The notes: generated from the sequence alone by a model not told the origin. Shown: positions 7,494-15,728, counted from the stretch's first letter. The stretch is 64,000 nucleotides of DNA from Clostridium kluyveri DSM 555 (GCF_000016505.1 NC_009706.1:1984001-2048000); one strand, 5' to 3'. A program made the numbers and translations.

Positions 7494-8135
7494 TTGTTTG
7501 ATAAAGTACATTTTAAAAATATATTAGAAACGGCACTTGGTAAAAGAACAAAAGAGGAATATTCTAAGGACAGTGGCGTAAGTCGTGGATATATTTCAAA
7601 ATGTATTAATATGAAAATATCTAATCCGCCCTCTCCTGAAATTCTAAAAAGATTAGCTTCAAAAGCTCATAATAATGTGACCTATGAAGATTTAATGAGA
7701 GCTGCAGGTTATATTGACACTGATAATGAAGATGAATATATTACAACTGATAATTTTAATAATAATCCTTTTGGTAATAAGATAAAAGAATTGAGAGAGG
7801 AAATGAACTGGACTCAAGATCATTTAGGTAAATTATTAAATGTTAAAAGGGCTGCTATATCAAAATATGAAAATGGTAAAGTTCCTCTTACGGATGAAAT
7901 ATTAATTAAATTATCTAAAATATTTGATGTTTCATGCGATTATATATTAGGTGTTTCGAACAAAAGAAATGATTCTAAAGTTGAAAATAAAAAATCTTTC
8001 ATGGAAAAAATTGAAGACCTAAGTCCTGAAAGTAAAGAAGAACTTGAAAAATATATTGAGCTATTAAAATTAAAAGATAGCCTGGATAAGAATAAAGACG
8101 AACAATCAGCTACCTTGGATCAAGGCGTTTGTTGA
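7494..8135 (+). CDS. Regulator with two XRE helix-turn-helix domains
   Basis: The start is TTG behind AAGGAGTG. The 213-residue protein has one helix-turn-helix at about residues 15-40 (KEEYSKDSGVSRGYISKCI) and a second, more classic XRE domain at about 93-150 (MNWTQDHLGKLLNVKRAAISKYE). A helical, charged tail follows. Two DNA-binding domains in one chain could bridge the two arms of the inverted repeat in front of the gene; that is inference. Confidence 0.8.
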   Translation: MFDKVHFKNILETALGKRTKEEYSKDSGVSRGYISKCINMKISNPPSPEILKRLASKAHNNVTYEDLMRAAGYIDTDNEDEYITTDNFNNNPFGNKIKELREEMNWTQDHLGKLLNVKRAAISKYENGKVPLTDEILIKLSKIFDVSCDYILGVSNKRNDSKVENKKSFMEKIEDLSPESKEELEKYIELLKLKDSLDKNKDEQSATLDQGVC

Positions 8136-8223
8136 ATGAATTGAAGAAAAAGAAGAAAAAATACTGAAACCTTTATAGCTATAAAGCTAATTGGATATAA
8201 GTTTAATAAATAGGCAAAAGATA

Positions 8224-8496
8224 TTATTTATCCTTTGCCGGTACTATTGTAATATTGACAGGATATTTTATGTCTACCGAACCTGTATCGTCGTTTTGAA
8301 AATTAATTGTATCGTTAAAAGATCCTGGTTTTGTAAGTATATAAGCAAAATGTTCTATTGAATCATATAAATCTGGATACATATCATAATAAGAACCTTT
8401 TACATTATTTCCATCAACATCAATAAAATCAAATTTTATGTGTACATCATCTTTATTTGATTCAGTTCTACCTAAAATATACTTTTTTTCAATCAT
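8224..8496 (-). CDS. Hypothetical protein (90 aa)
   Basis: Start chosen at the ATG six bases after GAGGTG. The product is rich in beta-prone and acidic residues, with YPVNITIVPAKDK at the end. It points against its neighbours and lies in the accessory stretch beside the lysogeny genes. No family is recognised. Confidence 0.55.
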   Translation of the reverse strand: MIEKKYILGRTESNKDDVHIKFDFIDVDGNNVKGSYYDMYPDLYDSIEHFAYILTKPGSFNDTINFQNDDTGSVDIKYPVNITIVPAKDK

Positions 8497-8537
8497 CCTT
8501 TTCACCTCATTTATTAAAAATTGGGAGGAACGATATT

Positions 8538-9223
8538 TTGAAGCAATTTGATAATTATAAAAAAATCTACAAATATATAGAACATATTGATGGATCTAAC
8601 CCTCAATATGAAACACATATTATAATATCACATTTATATAAATATCTAGAAGATTATTTAAATGTGATTACTATACAATTTAGAAGAATAGAGCAAACTA
8701 AAAAAGAAATGGAACCTCTTGCTAATCAATCTATTGAAAAATTTAATGATAGATTGCTTTTTACTAAACTTTGGACTGATATTCATTTCTTACTTATAGC
8801 TATTGAAAAATCATATAATATTACAATAAAATTATATAATAAACTGTCAATGGAAACAAAATCAAAACAAATAAAAAGTAGCGATGACTATATTACTAAA
8901 AAGAGGCTTCGCAATATGCTTGAACATATGGATGATAATTTAACTGATGGTTTAAATGAAAGTAAAAGAATAATTCCCAATTATTCATCCCATAATATTA
9001 ATTGGTTTGATAACCAGTATGGTTTTATTTCTGATAATACTCTCAAATTAAAAAATATAAATTTAAAATTGAAGAAACTAGTTTAAATTTGCTATATAAT
9101 TACTATGATGAAATTACGTCGATATTAAATAAAGATTATGTGTTACCTGTTAAAAAAGATGCAGATGCTTTTTGGGAATCATTCGAAAAATGGAGAAACA
9201 ATAATCAAGCACAAAATCAGTAA
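8538..9223 (+). pseudogene. Helical HEPN-like protein with a frame break
   Basis: Translation from TTG after GGGAGGAACG gives 182 residues and stops at 9086. In the -1 frame from about 9050 the coding signal continues for 55 more codons to 9223, with a normal-looking helical sequence. The junction is a run of six A read as A AAA AAT, so it is either a one-base lesion or a -1 frameshift site; the joined product would be about 228 residues. The helical protein contains RNMLEH near residue 140, which fits the RX4-6H motif of HEPN ribonucleases. A defence or toxin role is possible, but HEPN is only suggested by this motif. Confidence 0.5.
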
Positions 9224-9242
9224 ATATATATCTAAAATATGT

Positions 9243-9325
9243 TATAATATTTACCAAGAGAATAAAAATGTTTTTAGTTGGCCACCTCCCAGAATTTATC
9301 TCTTACAAAAGAGGTCGTTGCGGTT
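9243..9325 (+). promoter_or_regulatory. Promoter and structured leader of the toxin-like gene
   Basis: An extended -10 (TGTTATAAT, hexamer at 9243-9248) precedes a leader of about 100 bases. GCCACCTCC at 9281-9289 is fully complementary to GGAGGTGGC at 9339-9347, which is the ribosome site of the next gene, so the leader can close its own start. A second leader segment (9307-9325) matches the reverse complement of 9589-9607 at 17 of 19 positions. Confidence 0.6.
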
Positions 9326-9352
9326 AATCTGACAGCAGAGGAGGTGGCAAAT

Positions 9353-9532
9353 TTGAGTGAAACTATCATTGCATTAGGATTTATATGTGCTACAGCACTT
9401 GGCTTAACAGCTATGGTGATTATAGGAACATATTTAAAAGATAGACTTGAAATTAAAGGTAAGTCTTCGGTTGGTAAGTTGACTGAAAATGAAATTTCTA
9501 TAACTGCTGAAGATAAAAACTCAAAAAACTAA
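9353..9532 (+). CDS. Small membrane peptide, type I toxin-like (59 aa)
   Basis: I place the start at TTG because GAGGAGGTGG sits just before it. The peptide has one hydrophobic helix (about residues 4-28) and a charged tail. Small one-pass peptides with buried ribosome sites and long-range 5'-3' pairing are a hallmark of type I toxins (hok, aapA style). A longer in-frame reading from 9278 exists but would put the leader complement inside coding sequence. No antisense RNA is directly visible, so toxin is inference; a small holin-like or regulatory peptide is the alternative. Confidence 0.6.
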   Translation: MSETIIALGFICATALGLTAMVIIGTYLKDRLEIKGKSSVGKLTENEISITAEDKNSKN

Positions 9533-9563
9533 AAATGCACCTATTCCAGTAAGTGCATTTTTA
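9533..9563. terminator. Bidirectional terminator after toxin-like gene
   Basis: The arms AAAAATGCAC and GTGCATTTTT enclose a 12-base loop. The A run before and T run after make it usable in both directions. Confidence 0.75.
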
Positions 9564-9588
9564 AACTCTAAACATTTAAAACTATAAA

Positions 9589-9607
9589 AACCGCAACGGC
9601 TTCTTTT
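9589..9607. repeat. 3' inverted copy of the leader segment
   Basis: This 19-base stretch pairs with 9307-9325 (17 of 19, the two differences being G-U compatible). It lies beyond the terminator hairpin, so only read-through transcripts would contain both arms. It may alternatively mark the edges of a small mobile cassette around the toxin-like gene. Confidence 0.55.
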
Positions 9608-9690
9608 AAACATATTATACCACAATTATATTAAATTTAAACTCATTTAAATTTATTTTTATAAATTATAGTATTTCTATAGATGGGGAT

Positions 9691-11340
9691 GTGATTATTA
9701 TAAAGGCAGCCATATACAGTAGAAAATCCTTATTCACAGGTAAAGGTGAATCTATTGAAAATCAGATTCAGCTCTGTAAAGAATATGGAGAAAAGAATTT
9801 AAATTTAAAAAATGATAATTTTATAATATATGAGGATGAAGGTTTTTCCGGTGGAAATACAAACAGACCTAAATTCCAAGAACTATTGAAAGATGTAAAA
9901 AAGAGAAAATTTGATGTTCTTATGTGTTATCGGCTTGATAGAATAAGCAGGAATGTTGCCGACTTCTCAACTACATTAGAATTACTACAACAACATAATA
10001 TATCTTTTGTAAGCATAAAAGAGCAATTTGATACAAGCACTCCTATGGGTAAAGCTATGGTATATATATCCTCTGTATTCGCTCAGCTAGAAAGGGAGAC
10101 AATAGCAGAAAGAATTAGAGATAATATGATTCAACTTGCCAAAACAGGAAGATGGCTTGGCGGGCAAACTCCTCTAGGGTTTGATTCCCAAAAAATACTT
10201 TATTACAATTCTGAAATGAAAGAAAAGTCTATGTATAAACTCTCCCCTGTAAAAGAAGAACTTAAAAAAGTTAAATTAATTTACAATAAATATATAGAAT
10301 TTGGTTCTATATCCTTAGTTCTTAAATACTTATTATCTAATAATATAAGAGGTAAAAACGGAGGAGATTTTGCATCTATGTCTATAAATGATATTTTAAG
10401 AAATCCTGTGTATGTTAAATCAGATGATGGAGTTTTTAAATATTTATCAGATTCGGGCATAATTACATGTGGTACTCCTAACGGTAATGGTATTATGACC
10501 TATAATAAACGTAATTCAAAATATGTACCTAAAAAAAAGACTGAATGGATTGCTGCTATAGGAAAACATGAAGGAGTTATAGATAGCAATACATGGTTAG
10601 AGGTTCAATTTCGTTTAAATAAAAATAAAAAGAAAGCAAATCCGAGACAAGGAACTTCTAAAAAATCTTTATTATCCGGGGTTTTAAAATGTGCCTTGTG
10701 TGGTGCTCCTATGCGTGTATGCTATGGTAGACCTAAAAAAGATGGAAGTGAAAGAATATATTATTATATGTGTACAATGAAAGCTCATTCAGCTAAAAGC
10801 AGATGTGATAATCCTAATGTAAAAGGTCCAGAGCTTGAAAAGGCCATTATTGAAAATATTAAACAGCTAAATACAACTAAGATACTAAAAGAATTACAAG
10901 TTGCCAAGAATGAAGCAGCTGTATCCATTGAAAATAATTTCACTGAAACAATAACTAAAGAAATTAAAGATAAAAGCGATCAAATAAATACATTGCTGGA
11001 GCAACTAGCTCATACGAATGCAAACAATTCTATTGCATCTGAATTTATAACAAGTAAAATTGAATCTTTAGGAAATGAAATAAAAAAATTAAATTTGAAA
11101 TTGGAGAAATCCAAAGATACTAAACAAGAAAACATACAGAAGAAATTAAACTTTGAAATAATAGAAAAATCATTGCATGAATTTAATTCATCTTTTGATA
11201 TGATAAAAGACACTTCTAAGAAAAGACTTATACTTGAGAATATAATTGATAAAGTTTACTGGAACGGTAATACTGGTGATGTTGATATCCAGTTATGGGG
11301 AAGTAAAAAAAAACACACACTTCGTCCTGTAGTTCGCTAA
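9691..11340 (+). CDS. int: Large serine integrase of prophage A
   Basis: The 549-residue protein has the resolvase catalytic domain at residues 4-150 (YSRKS with the nucleophilic serine, ENQIQLCKEY, YRLDRISRN), the recombinase domain (about 170-290), a zinc ribbon (CALCGAPM then CTMKAHSAKSRC, about 333-375) and a long coiled coil before the C-terminal part. Large serine integrases join attP and attB without high-energy cofactors. The start is GTG. Its TAA is followed directly, in the same frame, by an interrupted host gene, which fits an attachment site at the 3' end of the integrase. Confidence 0.95.
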   Translation: MIIIKAAIYSRKSLFTGKGESIENQIQLCKEYGEKNLNLKNDNFIIYEDEGFSGGNTNRPKFQELLKDVKKRKFDVLMCYRLDRISRNVADFSTTLELLQQHNISFVSIKEQFDTSTPMGKAMVYISSVFAQLERETIAERIRDNMIQLAKTGRWLGGQTPLGFDSQKILYYNSEMKEKSMYKLSPVKEELKKVKLIYNKYIEFGSISLVLKYLLSNNIRGKNGGDFASMSINDILRNPVYVKSDDGVFKYLSDSGIITCGTPNGNGIMTYNKRNSKYVPKKKTEWIAAIGKHEGVIDSNTWLEVQFRLNKNKKKANPRQGTSKKSLLSGVLKCALCGAPMRVCYGRPKKDGSERIYYYMCTMKAHSAKSRCDNPNVKGPELEKAIIENIKQLNTTKILKELQVAKNEAAVSIENNFTETITKEIKDKSDQINTLLEQLAHTNANNSIASEFITSKIESLGNEIKKLNLKLEKSKDTKQENIQKKLNFEIIEKSLHEFNSSFDMIKDTSKKRLILENIIDKVYWNGNTGDVDIQLWGSKKKHTLRPVVR

Positions 11341-11365
11341 ATATGTCGCAATACAATACGTCATG
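11325..11365. other. Probable attachment junction (attL/attR) of prophage A
   Basis: The host reading frame resumes right after the integrase stop. Serine integrases use a two-base core that cannot be read from one end, so the exact crossover is only placed within these bases. The other end of the prophage lies outside the window. Confidence 0.6.
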
Positions 11366-11907
11366 CTCACGCCTGGCTGTATGATGTAAACAAAATCGAA
11401 CCAATTGTAAGAAACTATATCTTATCTAAAGGAATAAAATTAAACTTGATATCACGGGTAGTAGATGTTGAAATGAAAGTAAATAAAATTAAAGGTGTTT
11501 ACACCTCTAATGGGGAATATGAAGAAGGTGATGTATTTATCGAAACTACAGGTTCCACAGGTCCTATGGGAAACTGTATGAAATACGGAAATGGATGCTC
11601 CATGTGTATACTAAGGTGTCCAACTTTTGGTCCGAGAATAAGTATAAGCAACTGTGCAGGAGCTGAAGATTTCCATGGAGAAAGGACAGATGGAAATTAT
11701 GGAGCTTTTAGTGGCTCATGTAAACTTGCCAAGGAAACTTTATCTAAAGAGCTGGTAAATAAATTAGAAGAGGACGGTGTGGTTGTTCTTAAAGTTCCAA
11801 AAGAAGATATAAACTTGGATAAGCTAAAAAATAAAGTTTGCCAGCAATATGCTTTAAAGGAATTTGCGGAAAATATAGTACTTCTTGATACGGGACATGC
11901 AGTATGA
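11341..11907 (+). pseudogene. 3' fragment of a host FAD-dependent oxidoreductase
   Basis: From 11341 the frame is open and protein-like without an own start (CRNTIRHAHAWLYDVNKIEP). It continues into a C-terminal region with a cysteine cluster (YGNGCSMCILRCPTFGPR). This matches the C-terminal half of clostridial FAD-dependent oxidoreductases with an NAD(P)/FAD-type core, whose nucleotide-binding N-terminus must lie left of prophage A. A TTG at 11446 could start a short product, but the gene is broken in the lysogen. The next gene overlaps its stop by four bases. Confidence 0.75.
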
Positions 11908-12173
11908 ACAAAACTGCAACATATAGAAATGTATTCAAAGATATTGAAAACTCTACCTCTACAATATATTATACACTTCCTGAAAGAACAATTGCACAAA
12001 AAATTTATAAATTAAGAATGATCAAAGGATATACCCAACGTGAATTTGCTGAAGTTTGTTCTATAGGCTATTCTTCTTTATGTAAATACGAAATAGGATT
12101 ATCAAAACCTAAGCACGTTAATTTGGAAAAGATATGTCAAACTTTCAATATGTCTATTGATTATTTTTTATAA
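11904..12173 (+). CDS. XRE-family HTH protein (89 aa)
   Basis: The start overlaps the stop of the oxidoreductase fragment (ATGA). The helix-turn-helix covers residues 35-85 (KGYTQREFAEVCSIGYSSLCKYE), with a 33-residue N-terminal extension. Being coupled to the metabolic gene suggests that it belonged to the same host operon. Its expression is probably altered by the prophage. Confidence 0.75.
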   Translation: MNKTATYRNVFKDIENSTSTIYYTLPERTIAQKIYKLRMIKGYTQREFAEVCSIGYSSLCKYEIGLSKPKHVNLEKICQTFNMSIDYFL

Positions 12174-12187
12174 AGTGCAAAAGAAAG

Positions 12188-12211
12188 AAAGGGGTATTCT
12201 AAGCCCCTTTT
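12188..12211 (+). terminator. Rho-independent terminator
   Basis: Stem AAAGGGG/CCCCTTT with a nine-base loop, 14 bases after the HTH gene stop, followed by a short T run. Confidence 0.75.
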
Positions 12212-12282
12212 ACCACATTCTGAACTAATTCCTCCCCTGTGTCTACTATCTGGTATAATGGAATAAAAAGGGGGAGTGGTTT

Positions 12283-12474
12283 GTGTTTACAGGTTTGGAT
12301 ATGTTCAATGACGAACTTTTTGACTTGCTATATGAGAAGGTATTTGAGTTAGCAGCTATATATACTCCGGGCTATGATCTAAACATATATGATGAAAGAG
12401 TTAAAGAAGAAATTGCAAGACAATTCGGAAGAAAGAATATGGAATGGTTTTATGATACGTGGAAAAAGATTTGA
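12283..12474 (+). CDS. Hypothetical host-type protein (63 aa)
   Basis: GTG start after GGGGGAG. The product is acidic and aromatic-rich with a likely helical fold and ends in MEWFYDTWKKI. It has its own terminator just downstream. No family is recognised. Confidence 0.6.
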   Translation: MFTGLDMFNDELFDLLYEKVFELAAIYTPGYDLNIYDERVKEEIARQFGRKNMEWFYDTWKKI

Positions 12475-12494
12475 GAGCTTTGGCTCTCTTTTTT
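12473..12494 (+). terminator. Rho-independent terminator
   Basis: Perfect six-base stem GAGAGC/GCTCTC with a TTTG loop and six T, starting inside the stop codon of the 63-aa gene. Confidence 0.85.
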
Positions 12495-12529
12495 ATTTGA
12501 AAAATAAATATAAAATGCTTAGAGTTGGG

Positions 12530-12616
12530 TATAATGGTTAATACCATAAGAATACTTAAAGTCACTCATTTATGTTCTAATTGTGAAAGCCCTGGGTTTG
12601 GTCCTGGGCTTTTTAT
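12530..12616 (+). ncRNA. Possible small RNA (about 75 nt)
   Basis: A TATAAT at 12530-12535 is followed by about 50 bases with no ORF and a terminator with stem AAAGCCC/GGGCTTT and T run at 12586-12616. A similar arrangement occurs at 14963-15060 with a related AAAGCCCTGG terminator arm. No good -35 is seen, and the terminator could simply belong to read-through transcripts. Confidence 0.35.
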
Positions 12617-12748
12617 TTAAATTATATTTATTCGAATTACATTATATCCAAGCATTTAATTTATTGATGAAATAGTATTATTATATAAAAATACTTGATA
12701 AAATTATCATAATAATGTAAAATTATTTATATCATATTTTAGAATGGA

Positions 12749-13423
12749 GTGTTTATTTTGATGATATATAAGAATGCTGATGAGTTAATCAAACATGAAA
12801 TAACTTTATCACTCAGGCGTACATTATATCCTATAATTCAAATTGGCGAACAAGTATTTAGAGAATTGTATAAAAATAATTATGCTATATTAAGTAGCAA
12901 ATATTTTAAACCTATATTACCTAGAATACGCACAAAAGCTATATATTATCAATTTGAATTGGATTTATTACCCGAAAATTTCCCTTTTAAATGCAGAATG
13001 AAAAAAACTAATAATTTCGGCGAATATGTTCCTGAATTATCAGCTGGAAATATATTTTTACACATTGCATCTGCTAAAGATAAAGACAGTTTACCATCAC
13101 GTTCAAGGTACAAATTGGAATCTTCCTATTGTAATAATTTCGACGAAAAGCAAACAATCTTTGATTTTACAGATCAATCTAACCCTGCTATTAAAGACGA
13201 TAAATATTATGGGATTATTACATATGGTGGTGCAGATACTCTTGAATTTTTAAATCTAATTATACCAAACTGTAAATTCGAAAAAATTCTATCCTCCCTA
13301 GACTTAAAATTAGAACTTAAATCTGTTAAAATTAGCTCTGAAGATAAAGATACTAAAAAGAAAGGTATTAAAATTCGAGATACAATATTAAAAGAACTTT
13401 TAAATGAAGAGAAAAGGCTGTGA
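12749..13423 (+). CDS. Hypothetical protein, candidate toxin partner of XRE-ImmA gene
   Basis: A 224-residue protein coupled to the next gene by a four-base overlap. It has no membrane segment and no motif I can name with certainty. It resembles in size and position the first genes of pairs with XRE-ImmA/IrrE antitoxins (COG2856), and possibly the Spr1630-like toxin group. The start is chosen after GGAGTG; an ATG at 12761 is also possible. Toxin function is inference from context only. Confidence 0.55.
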   Translation: MFILMIYKNADELIKHEITLSLRRTLYPIIQIGEQVFRELYKNNYAILSSKYFKPILPRIRTKAIYYQFELDLLPENFPFKCRMKKTNNFGEYVPELSAGNIFLHIASAKDKDSLPSRSRYKLESSYCNNFDEKQTIFDFTDQSNPAIKDDKYYGIITYGGADTLEFLNLIIPNCKFEKILSSLDLKLELKSVKISSEDKDTKKKGIKIRDTILKELLNEEKRL

Positions 13424-14574
13424 TAAGAATGGTAAAAAACAATTTTGATATAGTCCCTGCAAGAATAAAAGAAGCAAGAGAGTCTCGTGGATTATCAATG
13501 TCAGAACTATCAGAGTTAATAGAAGTAACAAGCCAGGCAATTTCCCAATACGAAAAAGGAATTATGAACCCTTCTGTATTCGTACTAAAGAAAATGTCCA
13601 ATGCACTTAATTTTCCAATTCAATTCTTTTATAAATCTGAAAATGAGCGAACGTGTGAAAATAGTGCCATATTTTTTAGAGCAATGAAAAGTACTCCTAA
13701 AAAAATAAAGAATGCTTACAGCTATTATATTAAATGGGCTGATGATATATATAAGTACCTAAATAAATATATAAATTTTTATGATGTAAATTTACCTGAT
13801 ATAAGTAACTATACCTACAAAGAACCAATTGACAACAAAACTATTGAAGAAATAGCTTTATATGTGAGAAAATATTGGAATTTAGGCGATAACCCTATTC
13901 ACAATATGGTAGATCTATTAGAAACGAATGGTATTATTATCTGTAGAATCAAATTTAAAAATAAAAAAATTGATGCTTTCTCACAATGGAATAATGGAAA
14001 AGGATATATATTTTTGGGTAGTGAGAAAGGTTCTGCTGTAAGATCAAGATTTGATGCGGCACACGAATTAGGCCATTTATTATTACATCCAACTTTGAAA
14101 ATAAATGATGTATATAAAAAAGATGTTCTAAACAGAATTGAAGCTGAAGCGAATTATTTTGCTGGTGCCTTCTTAATGCCTATAACTTCATTTCCAACGG
14201 AGATAATTCATAATTCAGTAGATTATTTATTAATGTTAAAAGAGAAGTGGAAGGTTTCGGTCAATGCCATGATAATGCGATCCAAACAACTCAATTTATT
14301 TACAGATAATCAGATAAGTTATCTGCAAAGGCAAATGACTTTAAAGCAAATGTGGAAACATGAGCCATTAGATGATATTTTGCAACCAGAAGAACCTTCA
14401 ATTTTTAAAGAGGCTTTTGAATTATTATTTGATAATAAAATACTTCATCCAGAACAAACAATTCAAGATATATGTTTAAATAAAGAAGATATTCAATCTA
14501 TATGTTGCTTGCCAGATGAAATTTTTAAAATGAAACCAAAACAAAAAAAACTTGAATTAAAGATAATTAAATAA
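13420..14574 (+). CDS. XRE HTH plus ImmA/IrrE metallopeptidase
   Basis: The 384-residue protein begins with an XRE helix-turn-helix (LSMSELSELIEVTSQAISQYEKG, about residues 20-42). It continues into an ImmA/IrrE zinc-peptidase domain with AAHELGHLL (HExxH near residue 211) and EAEANYFAGAFLMP near 240. Proteins of this type cleave or hold partner regulators, and in COG2856 pairs act as antitoxins. It is coupled to the gene upstream, and a strong terminator follows. It is not next to a Cro-like gene, so a phage repressor role is less likely. Confidence 0.85.
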   Translation: MIRMVKNNFDIVPARIKEARESRGLSMSELSELIEVTSQAISQYEKGIMNPSVFVLKKMSNALNFPIQFFYKSENERTCENSAIFFRAMKSTPKKIKNAYSYYIKWADDIYKYLNKYINFYDVNLPDISNYTYKEPIDNKTIEEIALYVRKYWNLGDNPIHNMVDLLETNGIIICRIKFKNKKIDAFSQWNNGKGYIFLGSEKGSAVRSRFDAAHELGHLLLHPTLKINDVYKKDVLNRIEAEANYFAGAFLMPITSFPTEIIHNSVDYLLMLKEKWKVSVNAMIMRSKQLNLFTDNQISYLQRQMTLKQMWKHEPLDDILQPEEPSIFKEAFELLFDNKILHPEQTIQDICLNKEDIQSICCLPDEIFKMKPKQKKLELKIIK

Positions 14575-14597
14575 ACAAATTATTTGTTCTAATTAAT

Positions 14598-14671
14598 AAA
14601 AAACCTAGAATTTCATGAATCATCTTTCCTTAACCTAAAGGAAATTCATAATAAATCTAGGCTTTATTTTT
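14598..14671. terminator. Long imperfect hairpin terminator
   Basis: Outer arms AAACCTAGA and TCTAGGCTTT enclose middle arms ATTTCATGAAT/ATTCATAATAAAT and an inner stem TTTCCTT/AAGGAAA. A T-rich tail follows on the plus strand. It closes the two-gene XRE-ImmA unit and may also work on the minus strand. Confidence 0.75.
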
Positions 14672-14694
14672 TTTAATAATTCCTAATAATCACC

Positions 14695-14769
14695 TCACCA
14701 TACCTGTAGTTCCTTATCCTTATACTTCCCCACCAGATTGTAATTTCTCTCAACCCCGTCTATACACTT
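14695..14769 (-). pseudogene. Possible gene-end remnant
   Basis: A 24-codon open run ends in GKYKDKELQVW and a TGA. It reads like the C-terminus of a real protein but has no start and lies directly after a minus-strand terminator. It could be the end of a host gene cut by prophage B insertion, or chance. Confidence 0.2.
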
Positions 14770-14771
14770 TC

Positions 14772-14807
14772 AAAAAAATAGTATGATTGGTTGATAATCA
14801 TACTATT
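14772..14807 (-). terminator. Strong minus-strand terminator, probable end of prophage B late operon
   Basis: Perfect 12-base arms AATAGTATGATT/AATCATACTATT with a seven-base loop. On the minus strand they are followed by seven T. It lies downstream of the last minus-strand gene of prophage B. Confidence 0.8.
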
Positions 14808-14962
14808 TGGAGTGTTGATTTAAAAAAACTAAACTTATTTTAGGTTGTGAAAAATTAATTAAGGGGGTTAGCCTTATAAGTATATGATATATGATTTTAC
14901 AAGGCGTGTAAATGGTTTCAAGGCATAAAGCTTTCTTTTGTTTTGAATTTATTGAATTTGGA

Positions 14963-15060
14963 TATAATAATTAATGCTTACAAAACTACTATGTTATCTC
15001 TTTAATATCGTTTCAATATGTTTTAATCTATAAAAGCCCTGGAGTTCACCAGGGCTTTTG
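14963..15060 (+). ncRNA. Possible small RNA (about 90 nt)
   Basis: TATAAT at 14963-14968 lies downstream of TTGAAT/TTGTTT-like -35 candidates. The transcript would end in a perfect 11-base stem AAAAGCCCTGG/CCAGGGCTTTT at 15032-15059 followed by T. No ORF with a ribosome site is inside. The stretch 14808-15143 holds nothing else I can support. Confidence 0.4.
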
Positions 15061-15143
15061 CTATGTAAAACAAAGATAACCTTAAAAATAATTTTGAACA
15101 TATACTACCACTCATTAATTAGTTTAATATACATTTACTTTAA

Positions 15144-15728
15144 TCATTTATTTTTGTTATGTTCGATATCCGCATTATCATCTACTTCAACATCTTTATC
15201 ATATTTTTCATTTTTCATTTTTGTATTTCTAAGAAAGGTCGTTACAATAGTTGCTATTCCCATTCCTCCAAATATAGTTCCCGATATAGAGTAACCCTTT
15301 ACTATGCATACCCCTCCAACAACAATCACAGTAATTGACACAATAAGTGCAGATATTATTCCTACGATACTATTCCTCGAACTTGAATCTAAAAACTTTT
15401 CCTCTAAACTATGTCTATGGTTCATTTGTTTTTCCGCCATACATATTATTCTATCAGCTGCACCAGGACATACTTTTTCGTATTTCTCAAAAATTTCTGG
15501 AGGCGGAAGGGGGCCTGTAAAAATTGATCCTCTAAATACTTTTCTTTTTAAAGTTCTGTTTTCTTTTTTTAAGTCTTCTTTGTTTAGTATTTCAGAAGCT
15601 TCTACTTTTTCTTGTGGAATCCCTTCCGCTTCTTTAGGTAAAATCTCTTCTCCATTTTCTTCTTTTGAAGTTTCTTCTGGCTTTATTTCACCATCTTGTA
15701 GTCCTCCTGATATCTTTTTATTGCCCAC
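15144..15728 (-). CDS. DUF2335 membrane protein
   Basis: The 194-residue product has an acidic first third, the DUF2335 signature GPLPPPEIFEKYEKVCPGAADRII near residues 72-95, and two membrane helices (about 121-142 and 146-166). The start is GTG behind GGAGGAG. The family is found in phages and accessory islands; its role is unknown. It is the last gene of prophage B and overlaps the small gene upstream. Confidence 0.8.
   Translation of the reverse strand: MGNKKISGGLQDGEIKPEETSKEENGEEILPKEAEGIPQEKVEASEILNKEDLKKENRTLKRKVFRGSIFTGPLPPPEIFEKYEKVCPGAADRIICMAEKQMNHRHSLEEKFLDSSSRNSIVGIISALIVSITVIVVGGVCIVKGYSISGTIFGGMGIATIVTTFLRNTKMKNEKYDKDVEVDDNADIEHNKNK

Noticed and set aside
9138-9332. 64-residue plus-strand ORF between the HEPN-like and toxin-like genes
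   Set aside because: Another frame over these bases continues the HEPN-like protein, and the rest is leader RNA.
9307-9607. Insertion sequence with terminal inverted repeats
   Set aside because: The 19-base inverted pair encloses only the membrane-peptide gene, with no transposase and no visible target duplication. RNA pairing explains it better.
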